From assembly GCA_036874045.1 (NCBI GenBank), contig CM072345.1:79501-143500 (forward strand): a stretch of 64,000 bases of DNA. Direction: 5' to 3'. Source of the stretch: Cymodocea nodosa. Its lineage: Eukaryota; Streptophyta; Magnoliopsida; Alismatales; Cymodoceaceae. Numbering within the stretch: position 1 is the stretch's first letter; each line of letters opens with the position of its first letter. A model generated the notes under the pieces. It was not told the DNA's origin and searched no databases. It was given only the letters and a program-made list of their open reading frames with translations. Shown piece by piece: positions 1-11,800 of this stretch. Made by a program: the position numbers and the translations under genes.

Positions 1-983
1 AGATATACAATAAAATATGAGCCTATCAAAGCAATTATAATGAAATGAAATTCGCCTTCCCCCATGCTTAAATTTGACATTGTCCTCAATGTAATATAAA
101 AGAGAGGATATAGATATCATACCAGATTGAAGTAACTTAAAGTCAAACCTTATTCCATACCTGTGATGCCTGCGTGGAATTCTTGTTAGAAAAATATCTT
201 AAAAATTACATATAAGGCATGTACTAAAGGTTATAGGTTGAAGATAATACAACATAATCTATGATGAAATAACTATTTCAGCCTACTACATGTTGTCTTA
301 TTCATGCATCATTAAATTATATGTTAATCAAAGAAAGAAAAACCCTAGTCAATTTGATCAATAAAGCGTTGAATTTCAGCATCCATCTTCTTTCATGGTT
401 GCGCATTCGTCATCTTTGGCTCTTCATCTTTGTTTGTCTTATCAAAGTAACAGATGTAATCATCTTCATAGCGCTTCTTAGAGGTGAGCATAGACTTCTC
501 TATTACAGCATTGGAATTTCTTGCACTTATAAATGGTTGTATTGCGGTGACAGGAGCTTTTCCTTTTTCTACCCATGTTACTTTTGTTGGTTGTGCTTGT
601 TGCTTTGTTTTCCCTTTTAATTGACAGTTCTTCCTAGCTTTTGTATTCTCCATGTGTTAAACATCTGTAAAACTTCTACAAAAGCTACATGTGGATAAGC
701 AACAGTTATGATAAAACAATAATAAGTATTTCATCACATGAAATAATAAACATGAACTTCAGTAATGAAACAACAATTATAACAATAATGCGCATCAGAT
801 AATCTCCATACAATAAAATAAGATCACACTCCATAATACCATAGATAAGAAAAATAGACAACAAAAGAGTAGAATAAAATAAAACTTCTAACTACTAAAC
901 TAAACTAAGATAGTGAAACAAACTAAAAGAAAACACACAAAACAAAGATAAAAGGAAAAGAAAAACAAAATGTACTATTCTAT
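1..983 (-). mobile_element. 3' flank of Athila-like element, non-coding
   Basis: This stretch lies downstream of the integrase on the minus strand. Around 52-97 the minus strand reads ATTGAGGACAATG followed by GCATGGGGGAAGG. A similar pairing is seen on the plus strand near 41250-41280, and it resembles the region before the polypurine tract of Athila/Tat elements. A 3' LTR would therefore begin near the left window edge, but too little is visible to define it. The 86-codon minus ORF at 393-653 has no recognisable domain. It sits where Athila elements sometimes carry an env-like ORF, which is only a positional hint. Confidence 0.45.
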
Positions 984-2168
984 TTATTCATATTGAGGTT
1001 CCTGCAAATTCTCCTCTCTAGCTCTAAAATCAATACCAGTAGGTGTCTTCAAAACAGGCTTGAGCCTTTGTCCATTAACTTTGAAAATGGTGTGGTCTTT
1101 AGGATTCTTGATATCTACATAACCATAAGGATATACCTTAAGCACCACAAAAGGCCTAGCCCAACGAGATCTTAACTTACTAGGATGAGTATGAAGCCTA
1201 GACATATACAACCAAACATCCTGTCCAGGGACAAATGATTTCTTACTTATCTTTTTATCATGAACAACTTTCATTTTCTCTTTCCCTGAGACAGTTCTTA
1301 CATATGCTTCATCCCTCATCTCCTCTAATTCTGCCAATTGAAACTTCCTAAGTGGGCCGGCTACTTCTAAATCCAAATTGAGTTTCTTTATAACCCAAAA
1401 AGCTTTATGCTCCATTTCTGTCGGCAAGTGACAAGCTTTCCCATATACCATTCTATAGGAGATCATTCCAAGGATAGTCTTGTAAGTAATTCGGTATGCC
1501 CATAGTACATCCACTAACTTATCTGCCCAATCCCTTATTATGTGGTTAACCATCTTTTCCAAAATTGTCTTAATTTGTTTATTAGCACTCTCAACTTGAC
1601 CACACGTTTGGGGGTCATAAGGGGTAGCAATTTTAAGCACAATTCCATATTTTCTCATTAAAGCCTCAAAACTTCTGTTGTAGAAATGTGTGCCCCTATC
1701 ACTTATAATAGCTCTAGGCATACCAAACCTTGATATAATATTATCTCTTACAAATTTCACAACTACCTTGTTATCATTAGTTCTGGTAGGGCTTCAATCC
1801 ACTTGGAAACATAATCAACTACCAACAACACATAAAGATATCCTGCTGAAATGGGAAATGGGAAATGAGCCCATGAAGTCAATCCCCCAAACATCAAATA
1901 CTTCAACTTCAATAATAGGGTTGAGAGGCATCATGTTCCTCTTTGAAATTTTTCCCAGTTGTTGACATCTGGCACAACTTATACAATATTGATGTGCATC
2001 CTTGAATAAAGTTGGCCAGTAAAATTTACACTGCAGCACCTTGGCAACAGTCTTCCCAGAGTCGAAATGTCCCCCACATGCTTGGTCATGGCAAAAGGAA
2101 AGAACACTCCTAACCTCATTGTTAAAGATGCAACGTCTCAAGATCAAGTCTAGGCATTGCTTAAACAA
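984..2168 (-). pseudogene. Athila-like Ty3/gypsy integrase (degenerate)
   Basis: The minus-strand translation shows a gypsy integrase. The zinc-binding region has a CARCQQLG-type segment. The first catalytic Asp is in a DFMGSFP segment, the second in ISDRGTHF, and the Glu in ESANKQIKTI. The C-terminal part contains HKAFWVIKKLN and a VWLYMSRL segment typical of the family. Reading is broken between about 1760 and 1815 by in-frame stops, so no intact protein is made. It follows the reverse transcriptase/RNase H part (2430-4262) in normal pol order, which places integration after reverse transcription as in all Ty3/gypsy elements. Lineage is assigned from the neighbouring reverse transcriptase. 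Confidence 0.9.
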
Positions 2169-4262
2169 ATAAGGATCATCCTAGTAAAAATACTTGACTC
2201 GAGACAAGAAGATCTTCCTATCCTGCCTTGTCCAATCATGTGGCATCGATCCCATGACTAAATAATTAACAATATCTGCAAATCATGGGACAGCATTAAC
2301 CATTAAAACTTGCTCATCAGGAAATGACTCTCCAACTTCTGAATTTGAGGGTGCTAACTGCAGTCTGGATAAATGATCAACTACAACATTTTCACATCCT
2401 TTCTTGTCTTTGATTTCAATATCAAATTCCTACAGCAATAAAATCCATCTCATCAAACGTGATTTGGCATACTTCTTTGCCAACAAATACTTTAATGCTG
2501 CATGATCTGTATACACAATTACTTTGGCTCCAATCAGATATGACCTAAATTTCTCCAAAGCAAATACAACAGTCAAATGTTCTTTCTTAGTGATTGCATA
2601 ATTGAGCTGAGCATCATTGAGGGTTTTGCTAGTATAACAAATTACATATGGAAGCTTATCAATCTTTTGTCCCAAAACAGCCCCTACTGCAAAATCAGAA
2701 CCATCACACATAACCTCAAAAGGATATGCCCAATTAGGAGAGTGCACAATAGGGGATGATACAAGTTGATTCTTAATCTTATAAAATGCTTCCTTGCACT
2801 CTTGGTTGAACAAAAATGGGATATCTTTTAACAAGTTCATTAGGGGTCTAACTATCTTACTAAAATCCTTAATGAACTTCCTGTAAAATCCAGCATGGCC
2901 TAGAAAAGATCTTATATCTTTAACTATTTTAGGCTCAGGTAGATTGACAATTTATTCCACTTTTGCCTTATCCACTTCCAATCCTTTCTTAGAGACCACG
3001 TGTCCCAACACAATTCCACTTTGGACCATGAAATGGCACTTTTCCCAATTTAAGACTAGCTTCTTCAATTTGCATCTTTCTAGTACTAATCTTAAATTCT
3101 TCAAACATTCATCATATGAAGATCCAAAAATAGAAAAATCATCCATGAAAATCTCAAGACAACTCTCACTCATTTCATTAAAAATGCCCATCATGCACCT
3201 TTGGAAAGTTGCTGGTGCATTACAAAGTCCAAAAGGCATTCGCCTATATGCAAACATTCCAAAAGGACATGTGAAGGTTGTCTTCTCTTGGTCTTCAGGT
3301 GCCACAGCAATTTGATTATAACCCGAGTATCCATCAAGAAAGCAATAATATTCTTGCCCTGCTAATCTTTCTAACATTTGATCAATAAAGGGCAATGGAA
3401 AATGATCCTTCCTGGTGGCGGCGTTGAGCTTCCTATAATCAATACACACATGCCAACCAGTTTGCTTCCTCACAGGGATGAGCTCGTTCTTATCATTTGC
3501 TTCTACTATCACTCCAGATTTCTTAGGGACAACCTGAATAGGACTAACCCAAGTACTATCATAGATTGGGTAGATGATATCATTATCCAAAAGTTTAATT
3601 ATTTCCTTTTTAACTACCTCTCGTATGTTAGGGTTTAATCTTCTTTGAAACTCACGAGAGGGCACAACATTATCTTCCAAATAAATTCTATGTTGACAAA
3701 TAGCAGGACTTATACCTTTGATATCTGTCATAGTCCAACCAATGGCTTCTTTAAATTCCCTCAATAAATCTAACAAACTCAACTCTTGTTCTCTAGACAA
3801 GTCATTTGCAATAATCACTAGAAAAGTTTCATGTTCTCCTAAAAATCCATATTTCAAATTATCAGGTAAAGGTTTCAACTCTAATGAAGGAGCTTCTAAA
3901 GTTGGGAGTTCATGTGGAGTATTGGTGGGGAGTTCCAAAACTTGGCTCTCCTCATCCTCTCCTCCAATGATCTCAACTTCATCATCTTCACATCTCATTC
4001 CTGAGTTTGATTCATTTAAAACATTCAGCATCTTTACCTGCACAAGCTCATCCATTCCATCCTCTTCATCTTCAAAAAATTGGAGCATATGTGCACTCAC
4101 TTCATCATCTTTATACTCCTCACTTGTTCCTCCTTTAGGATGGAAAACATTCAACTCAATTCTCTTATCTCCATAAGTCAACCTCATGACACCAGACTTA
4201 CAATTAATCACTACCAAAAAAGGAAATAAAAAAATAAATAAGAATATAATAAGCAAATACAT
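2169..4262 (-). pseudogene. Athila-like Ty3/gypsy reverse transcriptase-RNase H (degenerate)
   Basis: The long minus ORF 2952-4262 begins in the end of a protease-like segment, passes an acidic linker, then enters reverse transcriptase. Visible motifs are WVSPIQVVPKK, VCIDYRKLN, FPLPFIDQMLERL, FLDGYSGYNQI, TFTCPFGMFAYRRMPFGLCNAPATF and the catalytic FMDDFSIFG. After one stop near 2950 the thumb and RNase H continue ([38 protein letters not shown]). Several more stops follow towards 2170. The protease core itself is missing. The combination of FMDDFS and RLNPNIREVVKKEI is characteristic of the Athila lineage. This is an inactive remnant. Confidence 0.93.
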
Positions 4263-4560
4263 TCCAAATATAGATTAGACTACAAAAAAGGTAAGTCCAA
4301 GGATTTTTAATTTATCGACCAATCAACAGATTAGACTGAAAATTTAATCTCAATCAGATCTGTTAATTTGGAGTTCAGATAAAAATTTTCACACTTAAAA
4401 ATGGACGAATGATATGATTGAAAATTCAGGGATTGAAAATGGTGCATAAAATTGGAAACTTCTGTGTGTTAACAACAGTATCTTAAAAACCTTATAAATC
4501 CCGAATTACTCAACCAAAAATTACAATGAGATTTTCAAGCGACTATATGGAAGACCTCTA
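4263..4560. other. Unassigned AT-rich interval
   Basis: No coding signal, RNA gene or clear repeat is visible. It separates the 5' side of the minus-strand gypsy remnant from the plus-strand LINE remnant, and it may be degraded gypsy internal sequence. Confidence 0.4.
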
Positions 4561-6873
4561 GCAAAGTGGTTAGAAGTCCGGTGACGTGGTCGAAAGTTGC
4601 GATTCTGCATTCGAGGGTTAGGTTCTCACATGTGGAAGTCTAGGTTTGACCTGGGGGCCCTAGTTCGGCCCCGATCATCTTCTTCGTCTCTAGGGAAGGT
4701 TTGGGTCTCTAGGGTTCAACCGAGGTCGTCATGCTACGACTTGTACTGGAGTCGGTGGGCGAGATGACAGCCATGGGTTCATCCGTAATGGTTGTTGACC
4801 CTCCAACCGTGCCAGTGGAAAAAGTGCAGGTACCTGGGTCGGAGGAGGCCTTGCTGTTGTCTCCTAATACGACTACTAAGGAAGGTATCATCAACGGAAG
4901 CAGGTATTTGTTTAGATGGTGGAGTCTTTGGAGGATTTGTTTAGTGATTGTCGTGACCATTTTTGTTGGATTGGTAGTAGAGATGGCACCATCACTACGG
5001 CTTATGCTTGGGATATTATTAGGAAACGTGCCCCCTATGTGTTGTGGAACGGCCCCCTTTGGAAGTATTACATTCCCTCTAAGATATCATTTTTCTTATG
5101 GAAATATTTTTGTGGGATCCTTCCGTTTGATGATCTCCGTCAAACTAGGGGAGTGGAGTTAGCTTCTATATGCCCTTGTTGTCATTGGACTCATGATGTT
5201 GACTCCGTCAATCATGTCTTCTTTGAAGGTGAATGGGCGATCTGTTTCCGGTACTGGGTGGGTGCTATCCTTGGTATTAATCTTCCTAGTGCTAGGAGTT
5301 GGAAAGACTAGGTTCTTAAGGTAATCTAGTATAATGGGAAGGAACAAACTAAACGAAGGATCAAGTTTATTGCTAGTTATATTCTCTAGGAATTATGGAA
5401 AGCCTATTGCAAAGTCAAAATTTTGGGAGCTACCCATTCTTTCAATATCATTCGGAGGAATATTGCTCATGAGATCACTTCCTTTGAAGCCAACTGGGGG
5501 GGAATTGGTCTAGGCCGCCCAAGTGAGTGGCTTGGACTAAACCACCCATTAGTTATATTAAGATGAACACTGATGGCATGATTGCTTGGAATGGTCACTA
5601 TGCTGGCGAGGTGGTGATATGTGATCATAATGGGGAGCTTGTGGTGGCTCATTGCACACCCTTGGGCGAGGGTAATGCCTTAGTTGCGGAAATTCAAGCG
5701 CTTGCTGCTGGTTTCCGTCTTCTTCTTGATTTGTAGTTGGAATTGGGGCACACTTTGGTTGAGGTTGATGCACATGCCTTGGAGGCTGCGATTAACTCAA
5801 GTGTGTGTCCTACTTTTGTTGTCTTGACGCTTTGGTAGTCGATTCTTGTTATGTCTCTATAGGTGGCGGATATTTCTTAGGTACCCCGTTCTACTAATTC
5901 TATGGCTGATTCTCTAGCCTCCTTGAGTAAGACTGGACTGTGTAGTGTGTGGCAGGATGTTGGGAGCACCCCCCCCCAGTGCTGTCAGAAGCTCCTACTT
6001 GATTGCTAGGGGCTACCTACCATCCCACCTATAAGAGACAGGATGGGTTGAGTGGAGATCTCACATGCTGTTGGCACTTAGGTTTGTTCTCGAAACTTTT
6101 CCCTCCTTCCTTATTCTTCTACTCAGATACATGAGGTGGGAGTTCTATTTTGGAGAGTTGATTGAGTGTTCCACCTTGTTCACGCCTTATGTCAAGGCAC
6201 CAAGATGACAGCTGACAGGTATGACTTTTCTTTACCCTATTCCCTTCTTCCACCAGAGTAGAGACTATTAGTGAGGTAAGAGGTTTCTCTAGAGCTTTGT
6301 GAGTGGAGAGCTTTTACCAGTTCCACCTTGTTCAACCATGGATGGTTCATAGGTTTGTATTTGTTTCTTACATTTCTCTCCCTTCTCACTTCTTGGTGAG
6401 GTGAGTGCCACTTCTTGAGTGCTTCCACCATGTTCTTTTGAAGATCTATGACATGCTGTCGGTCATCCTTGGTGTTTTCCACTATTAACCAAGTGGAGAA
6501 CATTCCTTACTAGTTCGCAACTTGAGGTTTCCTTGGCTTTGGAGATGTTGATCATTTTCTTTGCCGAACGAAGACCTACTTCATGACGTAGACATCCTTA
6601 GCAGACTTCGGTGTGAGCCTCTCTACTTGAGAGTCAGTTCTTGCTACCTCCTGGGTGTGTTACCTGTTACAGCACATACTTCTTGAGCTGGTATGCTGAT
6701 GGATGCCTAGATAGTTTTGTTCACATTGGTTGTACATGTTCTTTTATTTTCAGATTCTTATGAGGTTGTCCTTTTCTTTTGGAGTTTGTGGTTGTATCAG
6801 GGCCAAGGCCCCACCTGTTGTACTTTCAATTTGTTATTAGGAATAAAATAACAGTTTAAAAAAAAAAAAAAAA
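4561..6873 (+). mobile_element. LINE remnant, RNase H-bearing lineage, internally deleted
   Basis: A plus-strand L1-clade LINE that has lost most of its interior. About 4660-4915 is ORF1-like, low-complexity and stop-containing. At about 4916-5311 it jumps to the zf-RVT zinc-binding region, with WNGPLWKYYIPSKISFFLWK and CPCCHWTHD. About 5527-5935 is a plant LINE RNase H domain (RVT_3), with IKMNTDG, GEGNALVAEIQAL and a late STNSMADSLASL. A long 3' region follows, with AATAAAA at about 6842 and an A-tract at 6858-6873. Unlike the four LINEs downstream, this lineage has RNase H, so it is a separate family. The A-tract runs straight into telomere-like repeats. Confidence 0.85.
4916..5935 (+). 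pseudogene. LINE ORF2 C-terminus: zf-RVT and RNase H domains
   Basis: The first block is a 131-codon ORF (4916-5311) with the aromatic-rich FFLWK motif and Cys pairs typical of the zf-RVT domain after a LINE reverse transcriptase. It ends SARSWKD and a stop, but recognisable sequence continues through several stops to the RNase H block at 5527-5736. That block starts TKPPISYIKMNTDG, with the first catalytic Asp in NTDG and a Glu in AEIQAL. The later Asp-containing segment (EVDAHALEAAI) lies after a stop at about 5734. It cannot encode a working enzyme. Confidence 0.85.
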
Positions 6874-6912
6874 CCTAAGCACTAAACCCTAAACCCTAAC
6901 CCTAAACTCTAA
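6874..6912 (+). repeat. Telomere-like CCCTAAA stretch 1
   Basis: About five imperfect units of CCCTAAA/CCCTAA directly follow the poly(A) of the upstream LINE and end at the first base of a 5S-SINE copy. The array is short and interstitial, not a chromosome end. Confidence 0.85.
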
Positions 6913-7262
6913 AGTGCATTTACACCTACTACCAAGCATTGACTCTTATAAGAACTTTGGAGTTAAATATGTTTAGGTGAGAGTAGAACTAAGATGGGTG
7001 ACCACTTGGGAAGTTCTCGTGTAGCCCCTATGGGCAGTAGTGTTAGCTCTGCTCAAGCATTGGCAAGCTGTAGCTGTGTGCATCACTTACGAAAGTGGGC
7101 CTAGTAAGGCCCCTTACAAGCTTTCGTCTCCTTGGATACTCCTAGTGTATACCAGGCTATTTGAGTGTCCATGAAGGTTCACCTTCTACCACCTCTAAGG
7201 ATATTCCTCGTGTTCACCAGGCTATTTGAGTGTCTAAGGAGGACCCTTATAATAAAAAAAAA
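6913..7262 (+). mobile_element. 5S rRNA-derived SINE, copy 1
   Basis: The first 110 or so bases align by eye along the whole length of plant 5S rRNA. The internal promoter region is clear: GGAGTTAA at the box A position, GAGAGTAG in the intermediate element, and GATGGGTGACC plus GGGAAGTTCTCGTG at the box C end. An unrelated body follows (starts ATGGGCAGTAGTGTTAGCTC; ends TTGAGTGTCTAAGGAGGA), then an A-rich tail at about 7252-7262. The segment ACCAGGCTATTTGAGTGTC occurs twice, so this copy has an internal duplication. It is flanked on both sides by CCCTAAA-type repeats. The 5S head with an unrelated body and A-tail argues for a SINE, not a 5S gene; transcription is not shown. Confidence 0.8.
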
Positions 7263-7276
7263 CCCTAAACCCTAAA
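7263..7276 (+). repeat. Telomere-like CCCTAAA stretch 2
   Basis: Two CCCTAAA units directly follow the A-tail of 5S-SINE copy 1. Confidence 0.75.
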
Positions 7277-8880
7277 CAACATATGGCTAGGATACAACTA
7301 ATAACTCGTTGTTCAAACTTTAATTTTGCCCATTTTTAATGAATTTTATAAGTAATTGTGCATGATATTATCTATCTATGGTGGATAAATGATATTAATT
7401 ATGGGCAATATAGGTCTTGAAATATAGTGCAATATAGAAATTTAATTAACAAGTGCATCCCCATTAGATATAATTTTCATATAACTCATTGATTTTATTT
7501 TAAATGTCCTATCCTATGTTGGCTAACATCTCTTGGAGTTCAATTTCCATTAATTATAGGTAACACACATGTGGAAGGAGCTTATTGCAAAAGACAAAAA
7601 GAAGATGTAAATAATCAAAGTTGGTGGACTAAACTTTAAAGAAGTGGACATGCCAACACCTCATTGGCTCCCTTAGATCTATGGATTCTCATTGGAGGGT
7701 GATACATTATTCGATGTTGGAAGTTGGTGGAACATGCGAGAGAAGCACGCACGAGAGACGTACGCGCGGCCGAGAATCTGTTCGCTCAGTGATATCCGCC
7801 TGGTGGAGAGAATTATTTAAGGGCGAAGGAAATATTGCGAAAGGGACATATACGCGACCGAGAGTTCGGTGTCTGGGAAATACGCGCGCGAGAGGTGGAG
7901 ACGCAGCTGAGCATCCGAGCACTCTTGTAGGAGTGAAAGCTCTTCCCAAGCTCCCTAGTAAAGCTCCATTGTGCAAGTTCCTCTACTACAGATTTTCAGA
8001 GCTCACCAAGGTAGTGACAACCCTTGGAAAGTTTGTTTTCTTGTAGTAGAGGAAAGCTAGAAGAGTTTGGTAGAGATACACTTCTTGTTTATGATGTCTT
8101 AGTAGGATTAAATGTGTGTTCAAGTTTAATTACTGCATTGTTCTCTTAATTTCAGTTTACATTCACTTGATTCACTGGGACCATACATAGGGCTTCCACA
8201 AGAGTGGTCGACACCTATGTATGGTATACTTGGCACATATGAATGTGAAGTGTTGATTAAAGGAGAAGAAGAGGAGTTTAAGAACTTGGAAGTATATTGT
8301 GTTAAATTTCTTCTTAATGAAGAACCTCTCATTTACCTTAGTTGTTAATTTTAATTTTAGTAGTTAGCTTAATTTGTTATATCTTATATTGATCACATTT
8401 TGTTCAAATCAATCTCCAAAAAGAATTTCTAATGCAAGTAGTATAGTATAGTTTAGCTAGATTAGCAAATAGCATAGTTGCATGCATTTAGTATAAATTA
8501 GAATAGAGTAGCATAGCCTATTGAATCTTCGTATTTTATTTTTCTTTCCTCAATTTTTATGCATTGATATAACTTCTGAAATCACGTGGAACTTGTGTGC
8601 ATGTTATAATTGAATGGGTTGATAGATTTACAAGTAAAGAAATTGATTCACATCACCATTTTCCACTACACATTGCCTTGAAACTGCATGATTTGTGAGC
8701 TTATGTTAATTTTGATTATTCTACATTCACATGTCATTAATTTACTGAAGTATAGCTAAGAGCTTGAAGAACAAGTTGAGTAATAATTGATTAAGTCATA
8801 AACACAATCCTTGTGGAAGAATGACCTGTAATTGCCATGTACACCAAAGGAACTGTGCACTTGCAGCAAAGCTTGAGCTA
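7277..8880 (+). mobile_element. Probable LTR-retrotransposon LTR remnant
   Basis: No gene is recognised; the 121-codon ORF at 7681-8046 has no known domain. The end of the stretch has the layout of the 3' portion of many gypsy LTRs: a GTGGAAGAATGACCTGTAATTG-like segment, then ACTGTGCACTTGCAG at about 8850-8868. A similar ending (GACCTGTAGTTGCACAC, then TGTACACTTGCA) occurs in the Athila-type LTR at 44.7 kb. The middle is locally CpG-rich (7740-7900), unlike the surroundings. Calling it an LTR is an inference from layout; neither boundary is fixed. Confidence 0.4.
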
Positions 8881-8889
8881 AAAATATAG

Positions 8890-11800
8890 CTCAACACTCG
8901 CTACAAGATATTTCGCGAGAAATGACAATCCTAGAAACATCCCATCTACATACTCTACAGATTCTTAGAGAAAAGTTAAACAATATCTCTAACATATCAA
9001 GCTCGAACGAAGAGTCTTCCTATTCTGATAAATAAAGGTCAGAGTCAGAAGATACAGCTCCAATACAGATGATCAACACACATCAATTATCCAAAAGACA
9101 AAGCACACGTCTTAGACAAAAAAAGATTAAATTCAAAAATGACATAGAGTCTTCTCAAAGTGTTAAGTCTTACTTCGCAATAAGCAGCCTCCTTTCGTCA
9201 GAATTTATCATGAATTTATTATTTTGGAACTACCGAGGGTTGGTCAATAGACCAACTCAAAATTACATCGAAAGTCTCATTCAAAAGCATAATTTAAAGG
9301 AAATCTTTATTCTTGAACATATGTTGTTGGACAATGCTCAGAAATTTGCAGGTAATATTAATTGGAATTACCATTATGATAATTCAAGGATTATAGCCTT
9401 TTGGTCAGACAATTTGGATATTACACCATGGGAAACTCATATGCAAGCTATCACTTATAAAGTTATGAATACTCAATATGCTAATCTATTTATTTCGACT
9501 ATTTATGCTTCCTACAATCAGAAGACTCGTCGTCAATTATAGGAGCACTTATATGATATCAGTGTTCGGTTGGATAATAGTCCTTGGATACTAGGTGGCG
9601 ATTTCAATGTCACTCGAAATCAAGATGAAATTCAAAATATAAAGCATATGCATACTTTAGCTGTTCAAGAATTCAATGAATTTATTCATCAATCCCAACT
9701 CATGGAACCTATGCATATCAGAGATATATACTCTTGGTGCAATAATCGATCTAGTCATGATCGAAAATATGCAAGATTGGATAGAATTCTAATGAATCCT
9801 TCTTTATTTGAGCATTTCAAGCAAGAGATTATGTATGGCTAGCGTATCCATTTTGATCATGCGTATATAAGTATCCTGCAGAGTAACCATAGATCTAGAA
9901 GACCAAGCTCGTTCAAATTCAAAAATATTTGGTTAACCTATGAGGATATCAATCCGCTTGTCAAGTTATCTAGAATAGTCTTCATTATCAAAATTCGATT
10001 TCCAATTTTAGTGCCAAGCTCAAAATACTCAGAGTCACCCTTAATAGATGGAACAAAAACAAAGTCGGAAACATTTTCTTTGAAGAACTGTTTATCATGA
10101 GCGAGATGCAATCTATTGAGCAAGATTTTCAGAAAAATCCTTCCTCTTGCACAATGGAAAATAATGCTATTCTGCACAATCTGAAAGAAAAATTGGCAAA
10201 AAATAAAAGTCGTCAATTTAGTTTCTTGAAGCAAACAACTCATATTAATTGGTTGACAGATATGAATCGAAACACCAAATTTTTCCATTAGATAATCAAC
10301 CGCAGGAATACCAAAGATTACTTCAAAAGTATGATCAGAAATAATACAAATATGGATACCCTAGAAGATCTGGAAACAAAAGGTAAAGAGTATTTTTCAG
10401 CACTACTTCAAACTCAAACAACCACTATGGATCAAAATCTACTAGAGAATATCCCCTTAAAGTTGAAGGAAAATCATAACAAAAAATTATGGGCAATCCC
10501 TCCAATCACGAAAATTAAAGAAACACTTTACTTTCTTCTAAAAAATAAAGCTTCAGGGCCATATGGTTTTACAACAGAATTTTACACTCATTTCTGGGAT
10601 ATAATTGACACAGATATTTGCATAACTATTCAGACTTTCTTTTCCGACTACAATTTAAACAACAAATGGAAAGCTACATATATATCTCTCATCCCTAAAA
10701 GAAAACAACCTTTCACTTTTTCTGATTTTCGCCTGATTAGTTTATGCAATGTTTCTTACAAAATTATTGCTAGCAGAATTGCAGAAGTAATGCCAAAACT
10801 TATTTCTAATACTCAAGCAACTTTCATCAAGGAAAGAAGTATATTTGACAATATATCTCTAACACAAGAATTAGTTCAATTCATAGACCAAGGACATCGA
10901 GGTGGCAATCTCATTGTAAAGCTTGAAATGGAAAAAGCCTTTGATAGAATGGAATGGTCAACTATTTTTCAAATCCTCAAAGCTTTCGGTTTTGACTCCA
11001 AAATTATAAATATTATTAGCAATTGCATCTCCAACAATCCTACTGCAGTTCTCATCAAGGGAGCTCCTTCTCAAACTTTTTATCCCTCTTGAGGACTGAG
11101 ACAAGGAGATCCTCTTTCACCATTACTATTTATTTTGACTAAAGAATTGCTTTGTAGGGCACTTTTAAAGATTCAAAATGAGCTAGATTATGTCCCATAT
11201 AAATGTCAAAGTAGGCATTGGCGGATTTCACACCTAATTTATGCAGATGATGCACTCTTATTCTTAAATGGAAGGAAATCTATGCTTCAAAAAGTTATGC
11301 AAATATTAAAGAATTATGAAAGATCTACAGGTCAAACAATCAATTTCAACAAAAGTAATTTCTTTGTCTTTAAGAAAAGTCCTATGCATCACATTAAATT
11401 CATGGAGGATTTTCTCAATTGTAAACAGAGCAATTGGCCATTCATTTACTTAGGTTGTCCTATCTTCAAAGGACAACCTAAATTAAGATATTTCCAACAC
11501 ATCATTGATAAGATTCAGAATAAAATGGTAGTATGGAAGGCTAAATTTCTCAGTCAAGGAGGCAGATTAATGCTTATAAAGCATGTTATCAATTCTATTC
11601 CTATACATACCATATCAGTTATTCCCCTTCCCTATGGTATTATCAACCAAATTAACTCCATCTGTGCAAGATTTTTCTGGTCAGGAACCAACTCTAGGAA
11701 AAATTTCCACTAGTTATCCTAGAACAAAATCACTAGACCAATCGTGGAAGAGGGTCTAGATATCAGAAACTTGAGAGATCAATTGATGGCCTTTCGATTA

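Noticed and set aside
393..653. env-like ORF of the gypsy element
   Set aside because: Position fits, but no signal peptide, membrane segment or recognisable motif is present in 86 codons.
3718..4176. 152-codon plus-strand Ser-rich ORF
   Set aside because: It is antisense to the acidic linker of the gypsy pol ORF, which explains the Ser/Leu richness.
4540..4660. tRNA gene or tRNA-derived SINE
   Set aside because: AGTGGTTAGAAGTCCGG and ATTCGAGGGTT loosely recall A and B boxes, but no cloverleaf can be folded by eye and the B box is off.
6913..7030. Functional 5S rRNA gene
   Set aside because: The match to 5S is clear but diverged along its whole length, copies carry an unrelated body and A-tails, and they are not in a regular tandem array.
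6913..7262. Cassandra TRIM element (5S in an LTR)
   Set aside because: No paired LTRs, primer-binding site or polypurine tract are seen around any copy, and most copies end in an A-tail.
7681..8046. 121-codon plus-strand ORF as a gene
   Set aside because: No domain, and it sits in a probable LTR. The Arg-rich sequence follows from local CpG-rich DNA.
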